A stretch of DNA of 44,829 bases, taken from positions 1 through 44,829 of the forward strand of contig JAFXVZ010000039.1 in NCBI GenBank assembly GCA_017534535.1. Direction: 5' to 3'. A program made the position numbers and the translations under genes. Shown here one piece after another: positions 8,664 through 17,545 of this stretch (position 1 is its first letter; every line of letters starts with the position of its first letter). Source of the stretch: Bacteroidaceae bacterium. GTDB taxonomy: Bacteria; Bacteroidota; Bacteroidia; Bacteroidales; Bacteroidaceae. The notes beneath the pieces were generated by a model that worked only from the letters and a program-made list of their open reading frames with translations, did not search any database and was not told where the DNA came from.

Positions 8664-9619
8664 TTTGCTCCACCAAACAGAGAATCAACGAATTCGTCCC
8701 TGCGGAACACCTGCAAGTCTTCCATGCCTTCACCTAAACCAATGTATTTCACTGGAATCTTAAACTGGTCGGAAATGCCTATCACCACACCTCCCTTGGC
8801 TGTGCCGTCGAGCTTTGTTACCGCCATAGTATTCACCTCGGTAGCCTTGGTAAACTGTTTGGCTTGCTCAAAGGCATTCTGTCCTGTAGAACCATCAAGC
8901 ACCAGCAGAACCTCCTGTGGCGCATCTGGCACCACCTTCTTCATCACATTCTTGATTTTGGTGAGCTCATTCATCAAGCCAATTTTATTGTGCAAACGGC
9001 CTGCTGTATCAATAATCACCACATCGGCATCATTTGAAACGGCTGAGCTCAAGGTGTCGTAAGCCACTGATGCTGGATCAGATCCCATTTGCTGTTTGAT
9101 AACAGGTACCCCTACCCGTTCGCCCCAAATCTGCAACTGCTCAATGGCTGCAGCTCTAAAGGTATCAGCGGCACCCAGATAGACTTTCTTGCCTGCTTTC
9201 TTGAATTGGTAGGCAATCTTGCCGATAGTGGTAGTCTTACCTACTCCATTCACACCCACCACCATAATGACGTAGGGCTTAGATTTCAAAGGTGCCTCGA
9301 AATCATCCACATCATCAGTGTTGTTTTCAATCAGCAGGGCTGAAATTTCCGATCTCAGGATGCCGTTGAGCTCTGAGGTATTCATATATTTGTCTTGCGC
9401 CACCCGTTGTTCAATGCGCTCAATGATTTTCAGGGTAGTCTCTACACCCACATCGGAAGTTATGAGTACCTCCTCTAAGTTATCGAGCACCTCGTCATCT
9501 ACTTTCGACTTGCCAGCCACAGCACGTGCAATCTTGCCAAACACGCTTTCCTTAGTCTTTTGCAAGCCTTTGTCTAACGTCTCTTTCTTTTCCTTTGAGA
9601 ATAATCCGAAAAATCCCAT
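8660..9619 (-). CDS. ftsY: FtsY, signal recognition particle receptor
   Basis: 319 residues from the ATG at 9619 (MGFFGLFSKEKK). A longer reading frame extends to 9700 but would run through the promoter, so the shorter start is preferred. The SRP GTPase NG domain has G1 at about 122-130 (GVNGVGKTT), DTAGR for G3 and TKLDGTAKGG for G4. The acidic A domain of enterobacterial FtsY is nearly absent, the usual short form. It docks ribosome-SRP complexes at the inner membrane. A full promoter (9642-9673) lies directly upstream. First gene of a probable ftsY-rimO-HU-HU/LysM unit. Confidence 0.97.
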   Translation of the reverse strand: MGFFGLFSKEKKETLDKGLQKTKESVFGKIARAVAGKSKVDDEVLDNLEEVLITSDVGVETTLKIIERIEQRVAQDKYMNTSELNGILRSEISALLIENNTDDVDDFEAPLKSKPYVIMVVGVNGVGKTTTIGKIAYQFKKAGKKVYLGAADTFRAAAIEQLQIWGERVGVPVIKQQMGSDPASVAYDTLSSAVSNDADVVIIDTAGRLHNKIGLMNELTKIKNVMKKVVPDAPQEVLLVLDGSTGQNAFEQAKQFTKATEVNTMAVTKLDGTAKGGVVIGISDQFKIPVKYIGLGEGMEDLQVFRRDEFVDSLFGGAK

Positions 9620-9641
9620 AGCTATAATCTTTATTGCTCTG

Positions 9642-9673
9642 CAAAGATAACACTTTTTGTGTACATAAACAAA
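9642..9673 (-). promoter_or_regulatory. ftsY promoter, Bacteroidetes type
   Basis: On the minus strand TTTG (9673-9670) and TATCTTTG (9649-9642) are separated by 20 nt, matching the -33/-7 consensus TTTG-N19..21-TAnnTTTG. The -33 element is cut out of the T-tract of the terminator that ends the ribosomal-protein operon, so the two signals share bases. Confidence 0.85.
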
Positions 9674-9706
9674 AAAAAACTCCCAAGCTGTAATCAGCAA
9701 GGGAGT
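9671..9706 (-). terminator. Rho-independent terminator after the L28-L33-DUF4295 operon
   Basis: ACTCCC..GCTG (stem, read on minus) pairs with CAGC..GGGAGT (9679-9706) with a two-base internal mismatch and a four-base loop, followed on the minus strand by nine T (9678-9670). It lies 39 bp after the DUF4295 stop codon. Confidence 0.85.
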
Positions 9707-9744
9707 CTTTTTATTCTTATTCTGTTGTGAAGAAGATTCTTATC

Positions 9745-9903
9745 TTATTTCTTGAAGAAATCCTGAACCTTCTCATTCAGTACCATCTGCTCATCAAAGA
9801 TGTAAGCACCAGTCTTAGGAGACTTCACCATCTTGATCACCTTGGAATATGCGCGACCCTCTTTAGAGCCTGTCTGCAATGTAGCGACTGTTTTCTTTGC
9901 CAT
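9745..9903 (-). CDS. DUF4295 small protein
   Basis: 52 codons from ATG at 9903 to TAA at 9745: begins MAKKTVATLQTGSKEGRAYS and ends EKVQDFFKK. This small basic protein is a Bacteroidetes family (DUF4295) found next to rpmG and rpmB. Its location 11 bp after rpmG, together with size and basic charge, suggests a ribosome-associated protein, but its function is unknown. It belongs to the rpmB-rpmG operon and is followed by the operon's terminator. Confidence 0.88.
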   Translation of the reverse strand: MAKKTVATLQTGSKEGRAYSKVIKMVKSPKTGAYIFDEQMVLNEKVQDFFKK

Positions 9904-9914
9904 GGTATAATAGT

Positions 9915-10103
9915 TTATTTAATTTCTTTATGAACTGTCATTCTCTTGAGGATAGGATTGTACTTCTTCAGCTCCAGTCTCTCAGGAGTATTCTTCTTAT
10001 TCTTGGTAGTGATGTAACGAGAAGTGCCGGGCAGACCGCTGTCCTTCATCTCAGTGCATTCAAGAATAACCTGCACTCTATCGCCTTTTGATTTCTTTGC
10101 CAT
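9915..10103 (-). CDS. rpmG: 50S ribosomal protein L33
   Basis: 62 residues, the Bacteroidetes L33 form: [20 protein letters not shown], then a conserved [20 protein letters not shown] and the C-terminal [14 protein letters not shown]. Only one cysteine is present (C16), so this is a zinc-independent (C-) L33 rather than the four-cysteine zinc form. It is a small protein of the large subunit near the exit site. It sits 22 bp after rpmB and 11 bp before the DUF4295 gene. Confidence 0.96.
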   Translation of the reverse strand: MAKKSKGDRVQVILECTEMKDSGLPGTSRYITTKNKKNTPERLELKKYNPILKRMTVHKEIK

Positions 10104-10125
10104 AACTTCTTTTCTCCTTTAATAA

Positions 10126-10386
10126 TTAACCAATCACTTTAATTGACTTCCAATCGCAATAGCCCTTCTCAACAGCCTGCTTCAAAGCAGCGTCCAGACC
10201 CAACTTATTGATTGTTCTCAAACCGTTAGCACTCAGCTTCAGGCTAATCCAGCAGTCCTGCTCTACATAGTAGAACTTCTTCGTAAACAAGTTCACATCA
10301 AATGATCTCTTAGTTCTTCTCTTTGAGTGTGATACGTTGTTGCCAATCATGGCTTTCTTTCCTGTAATTTGACAAATCTTTGACAT
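10126..10386 (-). CDS. rpmB: 50S ribosomal protein L28
   Basis: 86 residues: [22 protein letters not shown] opening, then the conserved basic [11 protein letters not shown] and a C-terminal [15 protein letters not shown]. Family-typical length for Bacteroidetes. It is a structural protein of the large subunit and the first gene of the L28-L33-DUF4295 unit. A TTACTTTG box (10447-10440, one base off TAnnTTTG) with CTTG 20 nt upstream gives a leader of about 50 nt. Confidence 0.97.
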   Translation of the reverse strand: MSKICQITGKKAMIGNNVSHSKRRTKRSFDVNLFTKKFYYVEQDCWISLKLSANGLRTINKLGLDAALKQAVEKGYCDWKSIKVIG

Positions 10387-10439
10387 GTTTATCTTATCTT
10401 TTTAATTATCAATTTTTGATGGTTTCACCAAACAGGCTG

Positions 10440-10471
10440 CAAAGTAACTACTTTTTTTCTTATCCACCAAG
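10440..10471 (-). promoter_or_regulatory. Probable rpmB operon promoter
   Basis: Minus strand TTACTTTG (10447-10440) is 7/8 to TAnnTTTG and CTTG (10471-10468) is 3/4 to TTTG with a 20-nt spacer. Position upstream of rpmB supports it. Confidence 0.6.
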
Positions 10472-10507
10472 TTTTTAGGCAAATAATTCTCTTTTTTCTA
10501 TCATTTT

Positions 10508-10981
10508 TTATTTTTTCAAGATTTCAGAGAGCATTTTCAAGGCATTTTGGATAGCTCTTTCTATATTCTTGCGCCTTCCTTCATCACCTTCTTGTTTCAT
10601 AGTGACAATCCTATCGCCCCAAGCAGCAGCAATCCAGATGGTGCCAACAGGTTTGCCGGGTTCTTCGCCACCAGGTCCTGCAATGCCTGTAGTTGCCATC
10701 GAACAATCCGTTTTCAGCGATTTCATCGCACCTTTTGCCATCTCCACCACCGTCTCCTCACTCACCACACCATATTTATATATAGTGCCAGCATCCACAC
10801 CCAGCAAATCCTCTTTCACATCATTCTGATAGGCCACAACGCCCCCTCTCACGTATGCCGAGCTTCCTGCTACCGAGGTCAATCTGGCAGCAATGCCCCC
10901 ACCCGTGCAACTCTCAGCCGTTGAAACAGTCAGTCCTTTCTCAATCAACTGCTTTCCAATTATCCTTTGAATACTTTCCAT
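10508..10981 (-). CDS. CinA C-terminal-domain amidase (nicotinamide-nucleotide amidase type)
   Basis: 157 residues forming only the CinA C-terminal domain: [22 protein letters not shown] near 19-40, [15 protein letters not shown]-like segment, [15 protein letters not shown] and TTGIAGPGG near 95-105. Proteins of this size (PncC) deamidate nicotinamide mononucleotide in NAD recycling; that activity is inferred from the family. The N-terminal MoCF domain of full CinA is absent, which is normal for this short form. It lies 14 bp after the YgjP-like gene on the same strand. Confidence 0.88.
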   Translation of the reverse strand: MESIQRIIGKQLIEKGLTVSTAESCTGGGIAARLTSVAGSSAYVRGGVVAYQNDVKEDLLGVDAGTIYKYGVVSEETVVEMAKGAMKSLKTDCSMATTGIAGPGGEEPGKPVGTIWIAAAWGDRIVTMKQEGDEGRRKNIERAIQNALKMLSEILKK

Positions 10982-10995
10982 ACTCTTATTGTTTT

Positions 10996-11556
10996 CTAAT
11001 CATCATCTTCCATTCTGCTAATACGCTTAGTTTCTTTTCGAGCCTCTCTCCAACGAGGGAAATACTGATCCATCAGTTGGTGGAAGTGTTCATTATGACT
11101 TGGCTCTATCAGGTGGCAAAGTTCATGCACCACCACATGCTCCACACACCACTCTGGTAAAAGCAAGAGATAAGCAGAGAAGCAGATAACCTTCTCTTTT
11201 ACTTTACACATACCCCATCTGGATATCATCGGCTTGTAATACACTATGGATGGTTTCACTCCCATCACTTTGGAATGTTTTTCCACCAAAGGTTCAATCA
11301 GTGCCTTCAACCTGTTGTAGGCATCATCTACCTGAGCATCAGTCTCCAACGGCAATTTACTGAAAAACTCAGCCCGCTGCTTTTGCCTATCAAGAGTCTT
11401 TTTCCTGGCCTCTGTAATCCAATTTTTATGCTCCTCAATAAACTTCAACACTTCTTCTTTCGGCATCCTTATAGGTGCCGAAACATGCACATCTCCGTTC
11501 TTTACAATGCGCATTGAAAGCCTGCTCGTTCTTCTGTATGTTATCTGTATAGCCAT
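10996..11556 (-). CDS. YgjP-like zinc metallopeptidase (DUF45)
   Basis: 186 residues. The zinc site is [17 protein letters not shown] (HExxH-like HELCH plus the third ligand in HNEHF), near residues 140-158, preceded by the family motif [16 protein letters not shown]. This is the YgjP/DUF45 family of predicted metal-dependent hydrolases related to SprT; cellular substrates are not established. A TATCTTTG box (11579-11572) gives a leader of about ten bases. It is probably co-transcribed with the CinA-type gene 14 bp downstream. Confidence 0.88.
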   Translation of the reverse strand: MAIQITYRRTSRLSMRIVKNGDVHVSAPIRMPKEEVLKFIEEHKNWITEARKKTLDRQKQRAEFFSKLPLETDAQVDDAYNRLKALIEPLVEKHSKVMGVKPSIVYYKPMISRWGMCKVKEKVICFSAYLLLLPEWCVEHVVVHELCHLIEPSHNEHFHQLMDQYFPRWREARKETKRISRMEDDD

Positions 11557-11571
11557 ATCTTTTCCTGCCTA

Positions 11572-11579
11572 CAAAGATA
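11572..11579 (-). promoter_or_regulatory. -7 box for the YgjP-like gene
   Basis: TATCTTTG on the minus strand, 16 nt from the ATG at 11556, an exact TAnnTTTG match. No TTTG at the ideal -33 position was seen. Confidence 0.6.
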
Positions 11580-11760
11580 TTCAATTTTCGCTTTCTATGA
11601 GCAGATAATTGAAAAAGGTTTTTATTCATATCCATACAAACCAAACTCTAATGCCACATACCTCAACCATAATAATATAGAACGTCATCATACTTTCAAA
11701 AAACACTAAACCTACAGTTTCTTCTTATGTCTTGAGTTGTAAGCTATTAAATATCATTAT

Positions 11761-11836
11761 AATTCTCTAGAAAATATTGGGGTTTACTTAACTAAATGAC
11801 TCGCTTGTGGCTAGTTCTTAAATTATCTAGAGAATT
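11761..11836. repeat. 76-bp inverted-repeat unit in the tsaD/YgjP spacer
   Basis: AATTCTCTAGA (11761-11771) is a perfect inverted copy of TCTAGAGAATT (11826-11836), 11 bp each, around a 54-bp centre that holds a second short pair (AACTA/TAGTT). The rest of the 309-bp spacer (11557-11865) is A+T-rich with the YgjP promoter at one end; no ORF is credible there. No target-site duplication is evident. Confidence 0.55.
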
Positions 11837-11865
11837 TGAATATGGATGAGAAGCTGAGATTTTCA

Positions 11866-12885
11866 TTACAGACTTACCCTTGAATAAGCAGGGGCATCAA
11901 TGGGACAAAAGTCTTTGTCTTGATATTTGTAATAGCCTGTGATGGCAATCATGGCCGCATTATCGGTGGTATAACTGAATTTAGGGATGAAGATTTTCCA
12001 ACCGAAACGCTTGGCATAATCGTGAAAAGCATTGCGCAAACCTGTGTTTGCCGATACCCCACCCGCTAAAGCTACTTCCTTGATCTTGTATTGCTTAGCA
12101 GCTTTGCGAAGCTTATCCATCAGGATATCCACGATGGTGGCCTCCAAAGATGCGGCTAAATCCTCCTTATGATGTTCAATGAAATCAGGATCATCCTTCA
12201 ACCATTCTTTCAGAGAATATAGGAAAGATGTCTTCAAACCACTGAAGCTATAATCCAAATCTGGGATGTGTGGCTTGCTGAAAGTGAATGCCTTAGGATT
12301 GCCTTGACGAGCCAGACGGTCGATGATGGGACCACCAGGATAGCCCAAACCCATCACCTTGGAACATTTATCGATGGCCTCGCCAGCAGCATCATCGATG
12401 GTCTGACCCAAAATCTCCATATCATTGTAGGCTTTTACCAATACAATCTGTGAGTTTCCTCCAGAAACCAACAAGCAGAGGAAAGGGAATTGGGGTTGCT
12501 CATTATCCTCTCCTTCCACTTTAATAAAATTAGCCAATACATGACCTGTCAGGTGGTTAACATCAATCAATGGGATGCGAAGAGAACATGCCAATCCTTT
12601 GGCGAATGACACACCTACCAATAGAGAGCCCATCAAGCCAGGACCACGGGTAAAGGCAACAGCACTCAACTCCTCCTTGCTCACCCCTGCCCTTTTCAAT
12701 GCCTCATGTACCACTGGAACTATATTTTGCTGATGCGCCCTGGATGCCAACTCAGGCACCACCCCTCCGTAAGCCTCGTGAACAGCCTGACTTGCCACCA
12801 CGTTGGAAAGCAGGTATCCATCTTTGATAATAGCTGCAGATGTGTCGTCGCACGATGATTCTATGCCTAAAATAATTGTACTCAT
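11866..12885 (-). CDS. tsaD: TsaD, tRNA N6-threonylcarbamoyladenosine transferase subunit
   Basis: 339 residues from the ATG at 12885 (MSTIILGIESSCDDTSAA). An upstream in-frame extension to 13077 would overlap tamB and lacks family similarity, so it was rejected. Metal-binding histidines H111 and H115 lie in NHLTGH, followed by LLVSGGNSQIV, the ASKH-fold motif DDAAGEAIDKCSKVMGLGYP and a C-terminal LAGGVSANTGLR. TsaD transfers threonylcarbamoyl to A37 of ANN-decoding tRNAs with TsaB/TsaE. It is transcribed divergently from tamB with a 60-bp gap; a TAATTTTG box lies at 12917-12910. Confidence 0.96.
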   Translation of the reverse strand: MSTIILGIESSCDDTSAAIIKDGYLLSNVVASQAVHEAYGGVVPELASRAHQQNIVPVVHEALKRAGVSKEELSAVAFTRGPGLMGSLLVGVSFAKGLACSLRIPLIDVNHLTGHVLANFIKVEGEDNEQPQFPFLCLLVSGGNSQIVLVKAYNDMEILGQTIDDAAGEAIDKCSKVMGLGYPGGPIIDRLARQGNPKAFTFSKPHIPDLDYSFSGLKTSFLYSLKEWLKDDPDFIEHHKEDLAASLEATIVDILMDKLRKAAKQYKIKEVALAGGVSANTGLRNAFHDYAKRFGWKIFIPKFSYTTDNAAMIAITGYYKYQDKDFCPIDAPAYSRVSL

Positions 12886-12909
12886 AGCTAAAATTACGTT
12901 TTTGCGCCA

Positions 12910-12917
12910 CAAAATTA
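12910..12917 (-). promoter_or_regulatory. tsaD -7 box
   Basis: TAATTTTG on the minus strand, 25 bp upstream of the tsaD ATG, exact to TAnnTTTG. The -33 position has no clear TTTG. Confidence 0.6.
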
Positions 12918-12945
12918 GTGATAAAGTAGCAATCATTTCATTAAA

Positions 12946-15900
12946 ATGAGTAATTTTGTTCGGAAAAACAGTAAAAAGCATCTGAAAGTACTGAAAAGAG
13001 TCATACAGATAGTTGTCATTAGCATCTTGGCATGCTACATAGGCATCATTCTCGCGTTGAACATTCCCGCTGTACAACGTGCAGTTTCTGGTTTGGCATC
13101 AGATGAACTCTCTAAACTGTTAGGCTCACGCGTAAGCATTGGCAATATCAACCTGGGCTTCTTGAATCGTATTATATTGGAAGATGTCAGATTAGACGAC
13201 GAACAAGGCAATGAAATGCTTTCAGTGGCCAGGGTATCAGCTGCATACGACATAGCCCCCATATTTGATGGCAAGATAGATATCAGCAGTGCCCAATTGT
13301 TTGGCTTCAATGCCCGATTGAGTCAAGACTCCATAGGGGCTAAGCCTAATTTTCAGTTCATCATCGACGCTCTATCTTCCGATAGCGAAGAGCCCTCACG
13401 TATAGACTTACGTATCAACTCCTTGCTGGTAAGAAGAGGTAATGTAAAGTACGACATACTTTCAGAGGAAGAGAAGCCTGGCGTCTTCAATGTCAACCAC
13501 TTACAATTGAAAAACATTCGAGCCAATATGTCGCTCAAGGCATTGCGCAATGACACCTTGAACGCATCTATTAGGCAGATGAGCATGGAGGAAGAAAACT
13601 CCGGGTTTGCTCTTACCAACCTGGATTTCAGGATTATCAGTAACAACCAGCATACCACCATTGACAACTTTGACATCCAGTTCCCCCACACTACTTTGTT
13701 GATGGACACCATCCATGTAGATTACGACAGCTATGATGCTCTAAACAATTTTGCCGATAATGCCCGCTTCTCTTTCCATCTCAAACCTTCAGACATAACC
13801 CTGCAAGATGTGGCAGCTTTTGTGCCTAACCTCAAGTCGTTCAGGGACAAAATCATGGTAGAACTGAAGGCAGAAGGCACCATGAACGACCTGCATCTTC
13901 CCATCCTAAATATCAACGGAAATCATATACGCATCAATGGAAATGCTGATATACAAGGCATTGCCAATCCAATGCAAGCCTCAGTGAGAGGCCAGTTGAG
14001 TGACGTTTATGCCGACCCGGACGGTGTGGCTTTCCTGATGCGCAATCTTTCTAATAATTTCGAAGAGGTACCATCTGTCGTCAATAATTTAGGTAGCATC
14101 CATTTCAATGGCAACATCTCTGGTCCTGTCAGCCGATTGGTAACACATGGCAGATTGATTACTGACTTGGGCTCTTTCCAAGGTAATATGCTGTTGAGGT
14201 CGGACAATGAAAAAGGTACATTCGGTTATGAAGGAGATCTGGAAACAGAAGGGTTCTCGTTGGGTAGCTTGTTGGATAACAAGGATTTGGGAGATATATC
14301 CTTCAGCTTGGAGTTGGATGGAAACCATCCCAAAGAAGGCTATCCGCAAATAGTCATCAAGGGTGTGGTAGATTCACTCTCCTATAGCAATTATACCTAT
14401 CACAACATCACCTTGGATGGTGAATATCAGCAAGGTGGATATAACGGAACTATCCTCTTGGATGATGCCAATGCCTATATCAAGATGGTGGGCACGATGA
14501 ATATGCTTTCTCGCATACCTGTCTTTAATTTTAATGCCAACATAGAGCATTTCCGCCCTACTCCTTTACATCTTACAGATAATTACAAAGACACTGAGTT
14601 CTCGCTGAATATTCAAGCCGATTTTACAGGTAGCTCTATAGATGACATGATTGGTGAGCTGAATATCAACGATATGCGTTATAACACTCCAGAACGAAAC
14701 CATCGTTTGGACAACTTCAAGGTGGCAGCAGTGAAGCAAGATAATGGGGGTAAACGACTCACATTTACATCGAACTTCTTGCAAGGCAATATTGAGGGAG
14801 ATTATTCTTATCGTACCTTGCCTAATAGTGTGATGAGCGTCATCGACCGCTATGTGCCCTCTTTATTCAAAACATCAAAAAGCAGGAAAGAAGCTGAAAA
14901 CAACTTCTCATTCGACCTGAGACTGAACAATACGGAGTTTATCTCGGCGTTGTTGCAGATTCCACTTACCGTTTATACTCCTTCTACACTTAAGGGGTTC
15001 TTCAATGACAAAGAGCGAAAGATGCGCATTGAGGGCTATTTCCCAAGGTTTATGTATGATGATAAGTTCCTGGAATCTGGTATGTTATTAGCGGAAACAC
15101 CATCAGATCAATTCCACATAACAGCCCGAGTAAGCGATCGTGATGTGGAGGATGATATGAATTATGTGGCTGACATCTCTGCTCGTAATGACAGTGTGTT
15201 TGCCTTGATGAATTGGGGTAACAAGGGAGAGCATACCTATAGCGGAAAGCTCTCTACATTAGTAAGTTTCCTGCAACCAGAAGCCCAAGACGAAGCTCTT
15301 TCAAAGGATTTGTCGCCTCTGAAGGCCAAGATTGACATCAATCCTTCTGATGTCATCATCAATGACACCCTTTGGAACATTCATCGTTCTCAGGTGCTGG
15401 TGGAAGGCAAGCGTTTCCATGTGAATGATTTTCTGGTTACCCAAGCCGACAATAGGTACTTGAAGGTTAATGGGGACATCTCTGAATCTCCTGAAGATAC
15501 GGTGTTTATTGATATGAACGACATGCAGCTTACTTATGTGTTCGAGATAGCCGACTTAGGTGTATCGTTTGATGGCGATGCTACAGGAAAGTCGTATGCT
15601 GTTGGCGTACTGAAAGAACCGTTCCTTTATTCCGATCTTGACATACAAGATTTTGGTACTGAAGGCTATCGCATTGGAGACATGAAATTCCATGGCGAAT
15701 GGCACCACGAGAAAGAAGGCTTGTGGGTAAAGGCAGACATTCACGAAGACACCATTGCCCATACACATGTGGATGGTTACATCTACCCCATCAAGCCTAC
15801 TTCTTCGCTTGATTTGCAAGTGGATGCGCAAGGAACAAACCTTAGATTCCTCCAATATTTCCTCGATGGCGTGACACCTGATTTTAATGGACGTGTATGG

Positions 15901-17526
15901 GGAGACATCCATTTCTTTGGCAAGTTCAAGGCTTTGAATGTAGAGGCAGAAAACAAAGTAGCAGCACAGGCGAGCATCAAGATAGGTATGCTGAACACCG
16001 ATTTTGTGTTGCGTGACAGCATTCGTGTGCGTCAGGATGGTATCACCTTCACCAATAGCCACATGACCGATCATAGTGGCGAGCATGAAGGCCGACTGAA
16101 TGGTCAAATCTTGTGGAGAAACTTCTCGGATGTGCGATATGACCTCAGGTTCGATATCAATAACATGCTGGTGCTCAACACGCAACAATCCGTGGAATAC
16201 CCATTCTATGGTGTGGTTTATGGCACAGGCAATGCACATATTTATGGAGATGATGACAATGGCATGAGGATAGATGCTGCCATCAGCACCAATCGAAACA
16301 CCACCTTCAACTTTATCAAGGATGGTGTTACAACGGCCTCTGGCAATCAGTTTGTTACATTCAACGACAAGACCCCACGACGTGCCATTCTTGACTCTAT
16401 TCCACTTACTGATTTTGAGATGGTGAAGCGCAGAGAGTTAGAGGAAGAGGACTCTCATATCATGGACACTTACCTGAATATCTTGGCAGATGTGACACCT
16501 GATGCCACCTTCCGCATCATTATGGATCCGATTGTAGGTGACAACATCACCTTTACGGGTTCGGGAAGCTTGCGAGCCAACTATTATAATAAAGGTGCAT
16601 TCAACATGTTTGGCACTTATACCATGGACAAGGGAGTGTATAAGCTTAGCATGCAGGAGATTATCCGCAAGGATTTGCAATTACAGGAAGGTAGTACACT
16701 GACATTCAATGGCGACCCTCTTGATGCCCAACTGGATTGGCATGCCAAATATACGGTTAATTCTGCATCTTTAAACGACTTGATACCTAATGCCAGCTCA
16801 TTTGTCAACCAAACCTCCGTGAAGGTAAACTGTCTGCTGGATATTACGGGTAATATGACGCAACCAGAACTGTCTTTGGGTCTGGAATTGCCTCAGGAAA
16901 GCGATGAGGTGCAATCGTTGGTGCAGAACTATATCCCTACAGAAGAACAAATGAACATGCAGATACTCTATCTGTTGAGCATCGGTAAGTTCTATACGCC
17001 TGATTATGTAAGGGTATCGCAGAACTCCAATGTGATGAGTAGTGTGGTATCCTCTACCCTTTCTGGTCAATTGAACAATGCCCTTTCTAACGTAATCAAT
17101 AGCAATAACTGGAACTTTGGAACCAACCTTAGTACGGGTCAGAATGGATGGAACGATTGGGAGGTTGAAGGCATCCTTTCAGGTCAGTTGTTGAATAATC
17201 GCTTGTTGTTAAACGGCAACTTTGGTTATCGTGAGAATCGCATGTCGAACACCAACTTCGTGGGCGATTTCGATGCTCAGCTGTTGCTTAACCAATCGGG
17301 TAATATCCGTTTGAAGGCCTATAACCAAACAAACGACCGTTATTTTGTACGTACTAATCCTACTACACAAGGCTTTGGCATCATCTTCAAGAAAGATTTC
17401 AATAACTGGAATGAGTTGTTCTTCTGGCGAAGCAAGAAGAAAAAAACAGCAGCAGAAACTCCTGCAGAAGAGCAAACCACGAATCAAGATACAGGCTTTG
17501 TGAGATTTAGAGAGAAAAATGAATAA
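12946..17526 (+). CDS. tamB: TamB-like translocation/assembly module protein
   Basis: 1526 residues. An N-terminal signal anchor at about 22-42 (IQIVVISILACYIGIILAL) is followed by an AsmA/TamB-like repeat body rich in beta strands, and a C-terminal TamB (DUF490) domain beginning near 1150, with TPDATFRIIMDP, FTGSGSLRANYY and a predicted beta-taco end. TamB proteins span the periplasm and help outer-membrane protein insertion or phospholipid transport; which applies here cannot be told. In Bacteroidetes tamB often lies beside tsaD, as here. The next gene starts about 19 bp after the stop. Length is typical of Bacteroidetes TamB. Confidence 0.9.
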   Translation: MSNFVRKNSKKHLKVLKRVIQIVVISILACYIGIILALNIPAVQRAVSGLASDELSKLLGSRVSIGNINLGFLNRIILEDVRLDDEQGNEMLSVARVSAAYDIAPIFDGKIDISSAQLFGFNARLSQDSIGAKPNFQFIIDALSSDSEEPSRIDLRINSLLVRRGNVKYDILSEEEKPGVFNVNHLQLKNIRANMSLKALRNDTLNASIRQMSMEEENSGFALTNLDFRIISNNQHTTIDNFDIQFPHTTLLMDTIHVDYDSYDALNNFADNARFSFHLKPSDITLQDVAAFVPNLKSFRDKIMVELKAEGTMNDLHLPILNINGNHIRINGNADIQGIANPMQASVRGQLSDVYADPDGVAFLMRNLSNNFEEVPSVVNNLGSIHFNGNISGPVSRLVTHGRLITDLGSFQGNMLLRSDNEKGTFGYEGDLETEGFSLGSLLDNKDLGDISFSLELDGNHPKEGYPQIVIKGVVDSLSYSNYTYHNITLDGEYQQGGYNGTILLDDANAYIKMVGTMNMLSRIPVFNFNANIEHFRPTPLHLTDNYKDTEFSLNIQADFTGSSIDDMIGELNINDMRYNTPERNHRLDNFKVAAVKQDNGGKRLTFTSNFLQGNIEGDYSYRTLPNSVMSVIDRYVPSLFKTSKSRKEAENNFSFDLRLNNTEFISALLQIPLTVYTPSTLKGFFNDKERKMRIEGYFPRFMYDDKFLESGMLLAETPSDQFHITARVSDRDVEDDMNYVADISARNDSVFALMNWGNKGEHTYSGKLSTLVSFLQPEAQDEALSKDLSPLKAKIDINPSDVIINDTLWNIHRSQVLVEGKRFHVNDFLVTQADNRYLKVNGDISESPEDTVFIDMNDMQLTYVFEIADLGVSFDGDATGKSYAVGVLKEPFLYSDLDIQDFGTEGYRIGDMKFHGEWHHEKEGLWVKADIHEDTIAHTHVDGYIYPIKPTSSLDLQVDAQGTNLRFLQYFLDGVTPDFNGRVWGDIHFFGKFKALNVEAENKVAAQASIKIGMLNTDFVLRDSIRVRQDGITFTNSHMTDHSGEHEGRLNGQILWRNFSDVRYDLRFDINNMLVLNTQQSVEYPFYGVVYGTGNAHIYGDDDNGMRIDAAISTNRNTTFNFIKDGVTTASGNQFVTFNDKTPRRAILDSIPLTDFEMVKRRELEEEDSHIMDTYLNILADVTPDATFRIIMDPIVGDNITFTGSGSLRANYYNKGAFNMFGTYTMDKGVYKLSMQEIIRKDLQLQEGSTLTFNGDPLDAQLDWHAKYTVNSASLNDLIPNASSFVNQTSVKVNCLLDITGNMTQPELSLGLELPQESDEVQSLVQNYIPTEEQMNMQILYLLSIGKFYTPDYVRVSQNSNVMSSVVSSTLSGQLNNALSNVINSNNWNFGTNLSTGQNGWNDWEVEGILSGQLLNNRLLLNGNFGYRENRMSNTNFVGDFDAQLLLNQSGNIRLKAYNQTNDRYFVRTNPTTQGFGIIFKKDFNNWNELFFWRSKKKKTAAETPAEEQTTNQDTGFVRFREKNE

Positions 17527-17545
17527 CAATTTAAATAAAGTGATT

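Noticed and set aside
15556-16239. 227-codon minus-strand frame inside tamB
   Set aside because: Antisense to a well-supported TamB coding region, no promoter or recognisable domain.
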